Positions 25,801 through 34,838 of a stretch of DNA of 64,000 nucleotides are shown piece by piece. Source of the stretch: JANQNX01 sp965601665 (GTDB lineage Bacteria > Pseudomonadota > Gammaproteobacteria > Eutrophobiales > Eutrophobiaceae); the NCBI GenBank assembly GCA_965601665.1, contig OZ271833.1:1178001-1242000 (forward strand), given 5' to 3'. Each line of letters begins with the position of its first letter. The first letter of the stretch is position 1. The position numbers were made by a program, and so were the translations under genes. The notes below the pieces were generated by a model that was given only the letters and a program-made list of their open reading frames with translations, was not told where the DNA came from and did not search any database.

Positions 25801-28800
25801 GGATAATGTCATCAGCAGCTGCATCCAAAGCAGCATTGACAGTAACGTTATTGCTAATTTGAATTGTACCTGTTGTACCCGCTGCTGAAGTGGTCAATGT
25901 TCCATTGACCAGGATGGCGTCAGTAGTAACGTTAATATCACCGGCATTGGCATCGACAGCATTAGAAAATGTCGTTGTGCCCGTGCCGGCTATTTGGGTA
26001 AAACTTGCCGCTTCGATGGTGTTAAGTGCTGTGACGTTATTGACTGAATTAATCGTAATAGCGCCCAGTTCCTGGTTGACACCCGATCCTACTGCCGCGC
26101 TGAAAGTGATACTGCCTAAACCCGCAGTAAGATCCAGCGAGTTATTCTCGGTAGCTTCGCTATCCAGGGTTGAATCAAAAATGATATTGCCTGGCGACGC
26201 ACCTGTTGTCATGGCAATGTTTGTTGCCAGGATCGTTGCAGTACCAAGCGTAATGGTGCCACCGGTAATCGTACCTGTGCTGGTTAAGTTATCGTTTAAC
26301 GTAATTGTGCCAGTACCGCCATCATCATTTAGTTTGATAATGCCGCCCAATCCGCCAGCGGCACTATTGGCCGTGATTGCCTGAACCGATAGCGGATTCG
26401 CGCCTCCGGCATCAATATCCACAGCGCCACCATTGCCTGTGCCTTTACCAATGGCATTGATGGCGCCGCCAACACTGACACTACCCGTACCAGTAATCGT
26501 CACGGCTGCTGCGGCCTGATTCGCGCCAGCATCAGTACCATCGGTGGTAATCGCATTGGTATTAATCGTTGCACCGGATATCGTTACTCCACCATCTAGC
26601 GCTTCAGTGCCACCTGCAGCACCAGAGATAGTCACATTGCCCGCAGCGCCACCGTCTAGCGTAAGTGAACGATCATTAGTAGTTGCATCATCGGCATTAA
26701 TAGTGGAAGAGAAAGAAATGTCGTCGCCACCACCGCCCGCACTGGTTACCGTGACGTTATTAAACAAATCAACTGGACCAGTAAAACCAATCGTGCCAGC
26801 AACATTACTTTCATAAGCGGCGCCATTCAAATCAATATTAGTGGCAGTATATGACTGAGCACCTGTCGTCGTGACATTGACCACATCAAGTTGATTGGCA
26901 TTCGTTATTGTTAAACTTTCAATTTCAGTCCCACCGCCAATTGCTTGCTGAAAAGAAATGTCACCTACTGTGCCAGTATTGACAATTAAAGCTGTATCGC
27001 CAATTGCATCGTCATCAACGGTGCCTCGAAATGTGATATCGCTATTTGCACCGCTGGTACTCGCAACAGTGGTTGTACCGCCAGTTTGATTTAGTGTAAC
27101 CGGACCATCAAAGCGGATAATTCCAGATGTTGGTGAATTAATTGAATCATAATTGGCGCCGTTCAAATTAAGCGTAGTGGTGGTGCCAATCGTGCCGACA
27201 AATATATTTGCTGCAGAACCAGTACCATCGACACGAATGCTATCGACACTAATCTCCAGACCATCAATATCGACGGTAGCGGTACGTGTTGTCCCGCCTA
27301 ATGCACCGCCAATGATGACATCGCCAGCTGCACCCGCATTGATTTGCACCACATCCTCGCCAGCCGTGTCATCATCAATCGTACTTGTAAAAGTAATATC
27401 GTCACCAGCACCACCTGCGGTCGAAACCGAGATACCCGTTCCATCAAGATCGACAGGACCGGTAAACACAATCTGACCTGAAGTATTGGCCGTGTAGCCA
27501 GCGCCGTTCAAATCTATATTTGAACCTGTCACCAGGATATCAGCTGCCTCAACCGAGATATCACCAACATCAATCTGAGCACCGTCGATATCAACCGTTC
27601 CCGGGCTGACACTGCCGCCTATGTTGCCGGCACTGACATTACCACTCGCACCCGCATTAAGCGTTAATGCCGTATCACCCGCGCTATCATCATTGATAGT
27701 AGAACTGAACGTAATATTGTCACCGGCACCACCAGCTGTTTGTACCGTAGTTGTGCCGCCGGTCTGGGTTAAATCAACAACGCCGGTAAAACTGACAGCA
27801 CCTGATGTCGTGGTCAGATATGTCGTACCATTCAGATCTATGTTACTGCCAGTAATAGTAATATTACCTGAGGTCACTTCAATATTTGCGACATCTATCT
27901 GAGCACCAGTTGCAGTGAAGGCATTCAAATCATTCGCCGCTACACCATTAACATTCGTAAGCACGTTACCAATATCAGATATAACATCAATATTACCATC
28001 AGTTCCCGCGGTACTATCTGCAGTAAGGGTTAACGTATCACCGCTTGTATCAAGCGAACCGATAGGTCCTGTGATTTGTATTAAACCCGCTGTTGCTGCT
28101 GCACCGCCATTACTTGAATCCAGAGTTCTAGCACCATCTACCAGTACCGAGTCATTGATAATAATGTCGCCGCCATTGGTGGTAATATCACCGCTCAGGA
28201 GTGTTGTATCACCCACGCCCTCAATCGTAAGGTTCGACCCGCTATTGGTCAGGGTAAGATTACTGTCAATATCAATATCGCCGGGCGCTGTTTCAACACG
28301 TAAGCGCAATGCGCTGTCGCCAATACTAAGTCCACCTGTATTGTTCACCTGAATCGTGCCCGACTGTGTCGTATCAAAACCGATAATGATTTCCTCTATG
28401 GTGGAATCGGTGGTATTGAGTTCGGCCTGGGTCAGGTTAAGCGTACCGGCCGCACTGTCACCCAAACCTATAGTGGTTGCGGCGGTTTCTCCGATAAAAG
28501 TAATAGTGGTTGCGCTTGCGCCAGTTGATATGAGGTTTGCCGCAGCATTAATGGCAATATCGTCTGCGCTTAAGACAATGTTGTTATCATTTGCGTCAAG
28601 CGTTACAGCATTTATAGTAATGCTGTCATCATCTACACCTTGTTGGGCAGTAACCGTGATCGTTTCGCTTTCAACGTCACCGGCAAAACTTATGTCATTA
28701 CCGGTAACTGTTAACGTACCAATACGCGTGGTTGTGCCTATAGCATTTAACCCGACATCGGCCGTATCCGCATCGACGATCAGATCAGAATCGCCAATCG

Positions 28801-31800
28801 CATTATCAGTGACTGCACCATTAAGATTTATGTTACCGTCTGCGGCATCATTATCGGCATCACTATCGAATGTGACAGCACCGGTCGCATCCAAATCTAT
28901 AGAACCAGTAATGGTTATATTGCCATCGTTAGATAGGTAGGAAGTACCATTGAGATCAATATTTGGCGTTGAGACGCCTGTGGAAACGTCGATAGTAATG
29001 TCTGTCTCTGCAGAAATATCAGCCACATCAACGGTATTTGCCGTATCAATAGTCACTGCGCCAGCAGTAGCAGTAAGCGCACTTTGAATATTGAATGTGT
29101 CATTACCCTCAAAACCACTGAAGTCAATGACACCTGCTGTAACTGTGCCAACAAAATTTGCTATAGCACCTGTAGCTGCATTGGTACCAACATCAACCGT
29201 TAACGTACCACCACCATCCATATTAACCGATGAAATGGCAGTAATGCCGGCACCGGCATTGATGGTCAGGTCAGCATTAGCAGTATCTGTAATATCGGCA
29301 AGCGCGATTGTGCCGGGACTGCTGGCATCAATCGTCAGTAATCCGGTGCCGGTTATATTGAAGGTACCTACGTTATTATTATCACGAATCTCTATTTCAG
29401 TACCGGTAATGGAGTTACCACCTGCAGCGGCATTTACAGTAGTAACAGCATTGATATCGATATTGCTGGCTGCATTGATTCCACCATTGATATTGATCGT
29501 TGCGGCATCACTAAGACTGACACCGCCCGATGATGTCGTAATTAACCCGCCAAAGGTCATGGTGTCGTTAGTGCCCTGACCAAGAACCAGACCCAGTGTG
29601 CCTACCGTTAACGCATTGGTGACATTGAGCGCTGCAACATCATTCGCGCCCTGGTCAAAACGAATATCAAGAATGCTGGAACCCGGCGCGTTATTAAGTG
29701 TAACGGTATCCAATGTCACACCGGTATCCGCACGTAAATTCAAGATTGTGATATTTGCTGTATCAGTCAGTGCGGCCAGGTCAATAGCACCTGCCGTTGC
29801 TGTTATTGTGTTGCTACCAGCACCATCCAATGTTACCGCAGAGATATTCTGCGTAGCACCCATCGCTATATCGCCAGTTGACGCTGTAATATCGACATTG
29901 GCTCCTATCAGTACTGTATCGTTTGCAGTCTGACCGTCGACAGTTAGGGAGCCAACGCTTATGTCACCGTTCAGGTCCAGTGTCTCGATACCATCGGCAC
30001 CTTCATCCAGGTCAATATCAAGTATGGCTGTGCCACCACCATTCAATGTCACACCTGCCAGGGTAATATCGGTACCGGCATTGAGTTCCAATTCGTTGAC
30101 AGCTGCACTATCCGTAACTGTGGCAAGATCAATAGCACCAGCCGTTGCAGTAATGACGTTCGTACCCGCACCATTGAGATCGATACCCGTAAAATTCTGT
30201 GCTGCACCAAGTACTATATTGCCCGTCGTTGCCGTGATGTCTGCATTCAACCCGAGTATGACGCTTTCATTATTACTGGTGCCACTGGCAGAAATACTAT
30301 TGGCGTTGACGTCACCATTGAACGTCAAGGTATCACTGCCATCATCGGTAGCGTCGACAATTACGTTAAGTGCACCTGCATCATTAATCGTGCCGAGAAC
30401 AAGGGAGCTAGTATCTGTTAGAGAAACGTTTGTCCCAGCTGCGCTGACCGCCAGGGTAAAGTCGTTATCATTGGACGTCAACGTCACTGCGTTACCGGTA
30501 GCGGTGAAACTGCTGGTACCGGTCACATCGATATTATTACCCGCACCCGCCGCTGCCGTTTGTGTAATTGCACCTGCCGAAGCAATGACGACCAGGTTAC
30601 CGCCATCGTCGATGTCGTCTAACTGGATAGCCCCGACATCGGTTAATGATATGTTTGTACCGGCCGCACTCACCGCACCACCGAAATCGTTCGTGGCTTC
30701 ATTTAAAGTCACTGCAAAGCCCGTAGCCGTGATACTGGTTGTACCCGTCACATCGACATTGTCACCGGCTACCCCGGCAGCCGTCTGCGTCACCGCGCCA
30801 CCGCTGGTTAATACAAAGTTACCACCATCATCGATGTCATCCAGCTGGATCGCATTGGTATCGGTCAACGAGATATTGGTACCGACTGCACTTACCGCAC
30901 CACCAAAGTCATTGTTCGAGGCCGTCAACGTCACTGCGTTACCGGTAGCAGTGAAACTGCTGGTACCGGTCACATCGATATTATTACCCGCACCCGCCGC
31001 TGCCGTTTGTGTAATTGCACCTGCCGAAGCAATGACGACCAGGTTACCGCCATCGTCGATGTCGTCTAACTGGATAGCCCCGACATCGGTTAATGATATG
31101 TTTGTACCGGCCGCACTCACCGCACCACCGAAATCGTTCGTGGCTTCATTTAAAGTCACTGCAAAGCCCGTAGCCGTGATACTGGTTGTACCCGTCACAT
31201 CGACATTGTCACCGGCTACCCCGGCAGCCGTCTGCGTCACCGCGCCACCGCTGGTTAATACAAAGTTACCACCATCATCGATGTCATCCAGCTGGATCGC
31301 ATTGGTATCGGTCAACGAGATATTGGTACCGACTGCACTTACCGCACCACCAAAGTCATTGTTCGAGGCCGTCAACGTCACTGCGTTACCGGTAGCAGTG
31401 AAACTGCTGGTACCGGTCACATCGATATTATTACCCGCACCCGCCGCTGCCGTTTGTGTAATTGCACCTGCCGAAGCAATGACGACCAGGTTACCGCCAT
31501 CGTCGATGTCGTCTAACTGGATAGCCCCGACATCGGTTAATGATATGTTTGTACCGGCCGCACTCACCGCACCACCGAAATCGTTCGTGGCTTCATTTAA
31601 AGTCACTGCAAAGCCCGTAGCCGTGATACTGGTTGTACCCGTCACATCGACATTGTCACCGGCTACCCCGGCAGCCGTCTGCGTCACCGCGCCACCGCTG
31701 GTTAATACAAAGTTACCACCATCATCGATGTCATCCAGCTGGATCGCATTGGTATCGGTCAACGAGATATTGGTACCGACTGCACTTACCGCACCACCAA

Positions 31801-34711
31801 AGTCATTGTTCGAGGCCGTCAACGTCACTGCGTTACCGGTAGCAGTGAAACTGCTGGTACCGGTCACATCGATATTATTACCCGCACCCGCCGCTGCCGT
31901 TTGAGATACTGCGCCACCTGCTGTTAAATCAAAAATACCACCATCATCAATATCACCCAGCACGATAGCATCGGTATCGACCAGCGTGATGTTGGTACCC
32001 GCAGCATTAACCTCGTCACCCGTATCATCGGAATCGAAATCGTTGCCGGCAGAATTCAACGTGATTGCAGCAGCGCCTGCATTTGCATTTAGCGTGGTTA
32101 CACCGGAAATAGTAAGCGTTCCAGTATCAGTAATTGCAGCACCCGTCGTCAGGTTCAGGGAAGCGGCTACAAAATTGGCTGCAGAAAAATCAACCCCATC
32201 TAAATCGGTAAAAGTAACAGCAGTGGTTCCGCTGGCAGAGATAGAATCTACATCATTGGCTGTACTGTTTAATGTTATGATTCCATCACCAACGAATGAC
32301 AGTGTAGACGCAACGATACTGTCTGGTGTCACTGTTCCCTGTGTCACTGTTGCCCCACCAGTTGTGTCCAGCGTCAGGTTCGTAACAGTGACAGTGCTTC
32401 CTGTCGCGTCGCCACCCTCGCTGAAATCAATAGTGTTGGTTGCTGCTATGACAATGTTGTCACTGGCACCACCAGTGGTAAAATTAATACCCACAGCATC
32501 CTGAAAAGTTGTGGACTGCATTGTAGTGACGGTACTTGTCGCATCAGTCGCTCGACCAAATGTGATCGTGCCTGTGCTGGTTAGTAAGTCGACTTCAGCT
32601 TGATCAAATTCATCACCAAAGGTTAGCGGACCGGAGACCTGAGGCTCCGTAAGGAAAATATTACCGGCTCCAGAATTAATACCCGCAGCAATAGTAAAAT
32701 TTTCCCCGAGTAGATTAATATCGCCACCACCGCTATTGATAGCACCCTGTATGCTGAGTACTCCACCGACACCATCAGCGGTGCTATCTGCGTTCAGGGT
32801 AATATTACCTCCTCCAGAAGTAATAGCACCAACGGTAACGCCATCACCGGATATGGTTATAGCGCCACCAGCCGTGGTGATCGTATCTGTAGCAGCACCG
32901 GTCATGATGAAGTTACCTGTATTGTTACCATCGGCATCAGCGGTAAAAGTCACCGAGTTACCGCCAGTCTGCGCGAGGTTCAGGTTATTATCAGTAAGGT
33001 CGGCAATCGTAATGTTATTTGTTGCCTGCAGAACAATATTTGTTGTGGCAGCAATTCCTTCCAGTTCGGATTCATACAAGGTGTAGGGATCACTGGTGGC
33101 AGCCGTATCAGTGCTAAGTATGGTCCCTGCAATGTTCCCGCTCTGTGCATCCTGAAATGATGTAGTCAATGCATCATCATCGTCATTGCTATCGTTTGTG
33201 CCATCCAGTATTTCTATATCCGTCGGATCGATGAGCAGGGTACCGGTTTCACCATTAGCTGCAGAAGTATCAACCGTGCCAACCAGGTCAGCATAAAGCG
33301 TCTCTTTACCCGAGATTTCTACAAAGCCGCCATCACCTAGCAGTCCGCCCCCCCTGGCGCTTATATCTCCATAGAAATGTGTCGTATCATCTGACCATAA
33401 AATTACCTTGCCACCATTTCCCTCGGTGACGGCATCAGCCTTGATAGATACGTCATTACCGACGTAGGTAAGTTGTGCATTATGCACATCAGGATTCTTG
33501 CCTTGTAAATCCCCTCCAATTAATACTTCACCGCCACCGGTATCACCGGACGCATCAATAGAGGTATTACCAATCAGCCCAACCTTATCGCCTGTGATTT
33601 GTACCTTGCCGCCATTGCCGGTTTCCGATGCTGCAGTGATGAGTGCGTCTGCAGCAATGATGGTCTTGTCTTCCGCATGGATTTCGATGTTGCCGCCATC
33701 GCTGTCAGTGGACGACGCATCAACGATGCCGGTATTGAGTAATGAGTTACCTGTACCGGTGGCAACCAGTTTGATTTGACCACCCTGGTTTTGAATCTTG
33801 TTAGCACCGATGACGCCGCTGTTATTCACGACGTTGGTAAACACATCCTGTGCCGTTTTACCTTGCAGTAACACACTGCCACCGTCAGCGCGGATGGTAC
33901 CCGTATTGGAAATAGCATCATCAAGGTCGTGCACGTTATCAAGGATCGCTTCGTTGACGGTGAATTGAATTAACCCATCACCATCAAAATCCATCGTCAC
34001 TTTCTTACCGGCAACGAGGTTGACCTGCCCGGCCGTGGCGAGAATGGTGCCCTCGTTCCGGACTGCGCCACCGATTAATGTGACCGAGCCCCCAGTAGCG
34101 GCAGATAGCAGACCCTGGTTAACCACCATGCCTCCTTCACTACCATCTGGATTGAAAAACAGGTGCTGACCATTTGCGAAAGCGTTTTCATCAGGCTTCA
34201 AGCCGGTAGCAATAAGCGAGTTAACATTGATCGCAGCGGAAGGGCCAATGAGTATGCCATTCGCCGAATAAAGCGTAACACTGCCAGCAGAGTTCAATCT
34301 GCCAAGTATCTGCTCGGGCAATAGCCCGGTACTACTGCTATTCAGCAAATAATGTGCTGTTTGGGCTTGATTGATGGTGACCGACTGGTCAACGTTGATG
34401 GCAATTGTGGAAGCTGTACCAATGCCCCGAGCGGTTGGTGAGTCAATCGTTGCATGGTTAAGGCTGGCATCACGACCAATAGTAGAATTACTGGATTGAA
34501 AATCCGGGAGAACTTCTGCGAACGAGGTACTAGACATACCTAACAACAGGCCCGCCGGCAAGGATGCGCGGATCATCGCCGTTACCGGGTTTAGACGCAA
34601 AACAACAGCGTTGCCCGCGTAACCCTTCTGACGAGCTTGTTTGCGCTTACGGTATTTCGAATTCCTTCCCATACGTTTACCGGGTTGCCAGTAATTGAAG
34701 CACCAGTTCAC
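19898..34711 (-). CDS. giant TpsA-type filamentous haemagglutinin-like adhesin
   Basis: 4937 aa from a GTG at 34711; an ATG at 34672 (residue 14) is an equally possible start and neither has a clear Shine-Dalgarno. A long basic signal region ends at SSTSFA (residue 65). The TPS domain follows (about 66-250) with SAGSVTLYSANGILIGPSAA and VNQGLLSAATGGSVTLIGGA. A filament of beta-helix repeats fills most of the protein. It includes a near-perfect 149-residue repeat (about 936-1412) and an RTX-like GGxGxD-rich block (about 4050-4360). The C-terminus (4700-4937) is acidic coiled coil with a CX5C pair (C4726, C4732); I noticed no other cysteine after the signal region. It should be secreted through the TpsB pore encoded upstream and act in surface adhesion or biofilm. 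Confidence 0.9.
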   Translation of the reverse strand: MNWCFNYWQPGKRMGRNSKYRKRKQARQKGYAGNAVVLRLNPVTAMIRASLPAGLLLGMSSTSFAEVLPDFQSSNSTIGRDASLNHATIDSPTARGIGTASTIAINVDQSVTINQAQTAHYLLNSSSTGLLPEQILGRLNSAGSVTLYSANGILIGPSAAINVNSLIATGLKPDENAFANGQHLFFNPDGSEGGMVVNQGLLSAATGGSVTLIGGAVRNEGTILATAGQVNLVAGKKVTMDFDGDGLIQFTVNEAILDNVHDLDDAISNTGTIRADGGSVLLQGKTAQDVFTNVVNNSGVIGANKIQNQGGQIKLVATGTGNSLLNTGIVDASSTDSDGGNIEIHAEDKTIIAADALITAASETGNGGKVQITGDKVGLIGNTSIDASGDTGGGEVLIGGDLQGKNPDVHNAQLTYVGNDVSIKADAVTEGNGGKVILWSDDTTHFYGDISARGGGLLGDGGFVEISGKETLYADLVGTVDTSAANGETGTLLIDPTDIEILDGTNDSNDDDDALTTSFQDAQSGNIAGTILSTDTAATSDPYTLYESELEGIAATTNIVLQATNNITIADLTDNNLNLAQTGGNSVTFTADADGNNTGNFIMTGAATDTITTAGGAITISGDGVTVGAITSGGGNITLNADSTADGVGGVLSIQGAINSGGGDINLLGENFTIAAGINSGAGNIFLTEPQVSGPLTFGDEFDQAEVDLLTSTGTITFGRATDATSTVTTMQSTTFQDAVGINFTTGGASDNIVIAATNTIDFSEGGDATGSTVTVTNLTLDTTGGATVTQGTVTPDSIVASTLSFVGDGIITLNSTANDVDSISASGTTAVTFTDLDGVDFSAANFVAASLNLTTGAAITDTGTLTISGVTTLNANAGAAAITLNSAGNDFDSDDTGDEVNAAGTNITLVDTDAIVLGDIDDGGIFDLTAGGAVSQTAAAGAGNNIDVTGTSSFTATGNAVTLTASNNDFGGAVSAVGTNISLTDTNAIQLDDIDDGGNFVLTSGGAVTQTAAGVAGDNVDVTGTTSITATGFAVTLNEATNDFGGAVSAAGTNISLTDVGAIQLDDIDDGGNLVVIASAGAITQTAAAGAGNNIDVTGTSSFTATGNAVTLTASNNDFGGAVSAVGTNISLTDTNAIQLDDIDDGGNFVLTSGGAVTQTAAGVAGDNVDVTGTTSITATGFAVTLNEATNDFGGAVSAAGTNISLTDVGAIQLDDIDDGGNLVVIASAGAITQTAAAGAGNNIDVTGTSSFTATGNAVTLTASNNDFGGAVSAVGTNISLTDTNAIQLDDIDDGGNFVLTSGGAVTQTAAGVAGDNVDVTGTTSITATGFAVTLNEATNDFGGAVSAAGTNISLTDVGAIQLDDIDDGGNLVVIASAGAITQTAAAGAGNNIDVTGTSSFTATGNAVTLTSNDNDFTLAVSAAGTNVSLTDTSSLVLGTINDAGALNVIVDATDDGSDTLTFNGDVNANSISASGTSNNESVILGLNADITATTGNIVLGAAQNFTGIDLNGAGTNVITATAGAIDLATVTDSAAVNELELNAGTDITLAGVTLNGGGTAILDIDLDEGADGIETLDLNGDISVGSLTVDGQTANDTVLIGANVDITASTGDIAMGATQNISAVTLDGAGSNTITATAGAIDLAALTDTANITILNLRADTGVTLDTVTLNNAPGSSILDIRFDQGANDVAALNVTNALTVGTLGLVLGQGTNDTMTFGGLITTSSGGVSLSDAATININGGINAASNIDINAVTTVNAAAGGNSITGTEIEIRDNNNVGTFNITGTGLLTIDASSPGTIALADITDTANADLTINAGAGITAISSVNMDGGGTLTVDVGTNAATGAIANFVGTVTAGVIDFSGFEGNDTFNIQSALTATAGAVTIDTANTVDVADISAETDITIDVSTGVSTPNIDLNGTSYLSNDGNITITGSIDLDATGAVTFDSDADNDAADGNINLNGAVTDNAIGDSDLIVDADTADVGLNAIGTTTRIGTLTVTGNDISFAGDVESETITVTAQQGVDDDSITINAVTLDANDNNIVLSADDIAINAAANLISTGASATTITFIGETAATTIGLGDSAAGTLNLTQAELNTTDSTIEEIIIGFDTTQSGTIQVNNTGGLSIGDSALRLRVETAPGDIDIDSNLTLTNSGSNLTIEGVGDTTLLSGDITTNGGDIIINDSVLVDGARTLDSSNGGAAATAGLIQITGPIGSLDTSGDTLTLTADSTAGTDGNIDVISDIGNVLTNVNGVAANDLNAFTATGAQIDVANIEVTSGNITITGSNIDLNGTTYLTTTSGAVSFTGVVDLTQTGGTTTVQTAGGAGDNITFSSTINDDSAGDTALTLNAGASGNVSAGNIGGSVSPGTVDIDGAQIDVGDISVEAADILVTGSNIDLNGAGYTANTSGQIVFTGPVDLDGTGISVSTAGGAGDDITFTSTIDDDTAGEDVVQINAGAAGDVIIGGALGGTTRTATVDIDGLEISVDSIRVDGTGSAANIFVGTIGTTTTLNLNGANYDSINSPTSGIIRFDGPVTLNQTGGTTTVASTSGANSDITFRGTVDDDAIGDTALIVNTGTVGDISFQQAIGGGTEIESLTITNANQLDVVNVTTTGAQSYTATNIDLNGAAYESNVAGTIGFTGPVDLFNNVTVTSAGGGGDDISFSSTINADDATTNDRSLTLDGGAAGNVTISGAAGGTEALDGGVTISGATINTNAITTDGTDAGANQAAAAVTITGTGSVSVGGAINAIGKGTGNGGAVDIDAGGANPLSVQAITANSAAGGLGGIIKLNDDGGTGTITLNDNLTSTGTITGGTITLGTATILATNIAMTTGASPGNIIFDSTLDSEATENNSLDLTAGLGSITFSAAVGSGVNQELGAITINSVNNVTALNTIEAASFTQIAGTGTTTFSNAVDANAGDINVTTDAILVNGTLTTSAAGTTGTIQISNNVTVNAALDAAADDIILNGGTTGTLTISALISDDSPISLTATDDIIITGTGTVQTTGANDITLTADTGPADGAGGIWIQTGGLVDSGQNVVLNGSDIIAAATADAGIDIQSNGGTALVNAVGTVALNHNAATADTTDMVINGLITSGNSVTVSSRNDIIMGVDGDITSTTGGVTLTADTSTGALGGVVDMADGTIVNAGNALIDIDADGNIDLGLVTTTNATAGAVNLNSDNGAITDADGAGGADVTASTGGLIITAEQGVAAIETEVARLNVTNNVGTPAGNIVINEADDVLLDTNFFNAATNGTIALTTTDGSIDTGTVAVSTQDGGITFTAGDTGSDNGSINVGAGGIASSGAGAGNIILNATDGIALGGDVNALADTVTINADTGDVDNAGAISRTTGTVSGSSIDLDAATGIVAVTATDTLAVDNDTSGNVDIDNDFATAVTVSSLTTAGTTEDITFDQTGLADVTFTSINSPDAVTLNSEAGITLNDVTSDDLTVNIDTDDATVNSVNALLDLGNGILTVTNTIVLSGGTTTIDDVLRGNASGHTWVITGANAGLIDTGAPDFASFSSFATISGDNAVVADTIDQSDAAASAGPISVVLVSAGTDDGMAGTVTGLIDFDNIDSVIGTGAGDSLTGFNTTATWTLDGGTENYLDTISGQDIDFNSDFTTLTGGAGDDTFDIQTTYTGDLFGDPAGLGNDGTDSFIFDDLANPIGTARLVGNINGGAFDGAGGAVATQIDTIDFSSSGLTQLLVVNVPGTDNGQTGTIRDVAFPGGTSLISGTFDNINSLTGNNLGTITGPDAATWWNVTALDTGFFGNSLANSTPASGTGFSGFNIIGGSDNDTFIFQNGGQLSVGINGGAGTNTLVGSTGADTFDITGATSVDITVGINTTTLTNINNIDGTDAYTGNNAGVETDTGADIFNITNSWSGSFNGAEGNDSFNFTDGVTVGGSIAGGVGTDVLNWQAYTTARTVALTGSATDGFTGTEATITGGFNSINDLQGSDSGIGQVDSISGINAVVADWDINGDGATVNQYTDNTTAGGPYTLDFSYFEDVTGGNGADTINVLGAFTGDLSGGDGADILNVNANVTGTLTGAGDNDQINYVAGIVTTLLGGTGTDTIVGENDANAWTTTGTDAGTLDGQAFSQVENWTGGTAVDTFTLNHNVTGTVTGADGDDIFNYNAGTIGILRGGNNDDTIIGENDANAWVSTGADAGTLDGQAFSEIENWTGGTAVDTMTLGHDVTGTVTGGDGDDLVTYTAGTIGTLTGGNNNDTIFGENDANTWVSTGPDAGTLDGQAFASFENWTGGTAVDTMTLSHAVTGTVTGANGNDLITYNDAGAVGTLTGGAGTDTIFAQDTLHTWASTANNAGTLDGRAFDSFENWTGAATADDTFNMGHSVSGRLDGQGGGNDSANFSAGQTVTMLGTGNGILNIENVDMGGGGTLVGSAGTTDWTLNAASGGTANDGTTTVTFTNAPTIRAGTGTDTFTSTGAYNGTINLTSLDNTWIYTPGANLTNGSVTGGGALTVLAAAFPAISPTIDIAAGDLVLPDLTGFTGQTIIGGTLTPPGTTPFYEATAISFNTTLLTVTDPIVSGGPVTLLGGDLVLNNDITIGSGTIGLVAAGPAAVPGSTGIIDASAGDVTLTAPAGTEPSGAFVANDNIVGSDNITLDFGGGEVDVATGAGDDIEFNGASVSSDVITDPQFEAFVNGALAAAGVNVGIITTFSINPASALIGLETLAFIDLGLFEEELQLFGTIGTGIALALAQCEEQEGCAPNVTEDELKTLISSLEARIEELRQRQQEDENAVARVELDELIEAFNKELQSFNTYLAELQAFFSAEAAAEEALEDEFIEDDPFLDSQQDEITILAGVLETIKGRIDWLEGLKEDPEERNRLSEATGIELTLEELDKLIEAARAEAAFIENRIRLLLEGTEAGINAPGTFTAEARDYSDTMVLHYGPDLLRLNNTALAGNGITVN
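21650..22560 (-). repeat. RTX-like repeats of about 75 residues inside the adhesin
   Basis: Four to five diverged units in the adhesin gene. Each contains ENDANAWVSTG, AGTLDGQAF, ENWTGGTAVDT, a VTGTVTG turn, GDGDD and a GGNNNDTI-type ending. The GG-x-G/N-x-D rhythm resembles calcium-binding RTX nonapeptides without a strict consensus. The units are diverged at DNA level, so they are older than the 447-bp repeats. Confidence 0.65.
30476..31903 (-). repeat. 447-bp tandem repeats in the adhesin gene (about 3.2 copies)
   Basis: A landmark string recurs at 30531, 30978, 31425 and 31872, exactly 447 bp (149 codons) apart. The copies appear essentially identical; the one difference I saw is an A/G change near 30503. 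The period keeps the frame. Encoded text includes TNISLTDTNAIQLDDIDDGG and GDNVDVTGTTSITATGF. Identity this high in a fast-evolving adhesin implies recent duplication or ongoing recombination. Confidence 0.9.
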
Positions 34712-34838
34712 ATTATCTTTAGATATCAGATAGCCACAACTAAAACTGTGAACCAGTTATCAGACAAACCCACCTATTTCATTTATTCGCCTTTCCCAAA
34801 TCAATTATCAAACAGTTAGCTTGTTCTTCTCATGCATA

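Noticed and set aside
30476..31903. Regular repeats as a possible CRISPR array
   Set aside because: The unit is 447 bp, all of it repeated, in frame with a coding sequence, and has no short repeat/spacer alternation.
29961..31904. Long plus-strand open frames across the adhesin gene (largest 647 codons)
   Set aside because: They are mirror frames of a low-complexity, repetitive gene; their translations are A/V/S/P-rich repeats of the same period and resemble no protein family.
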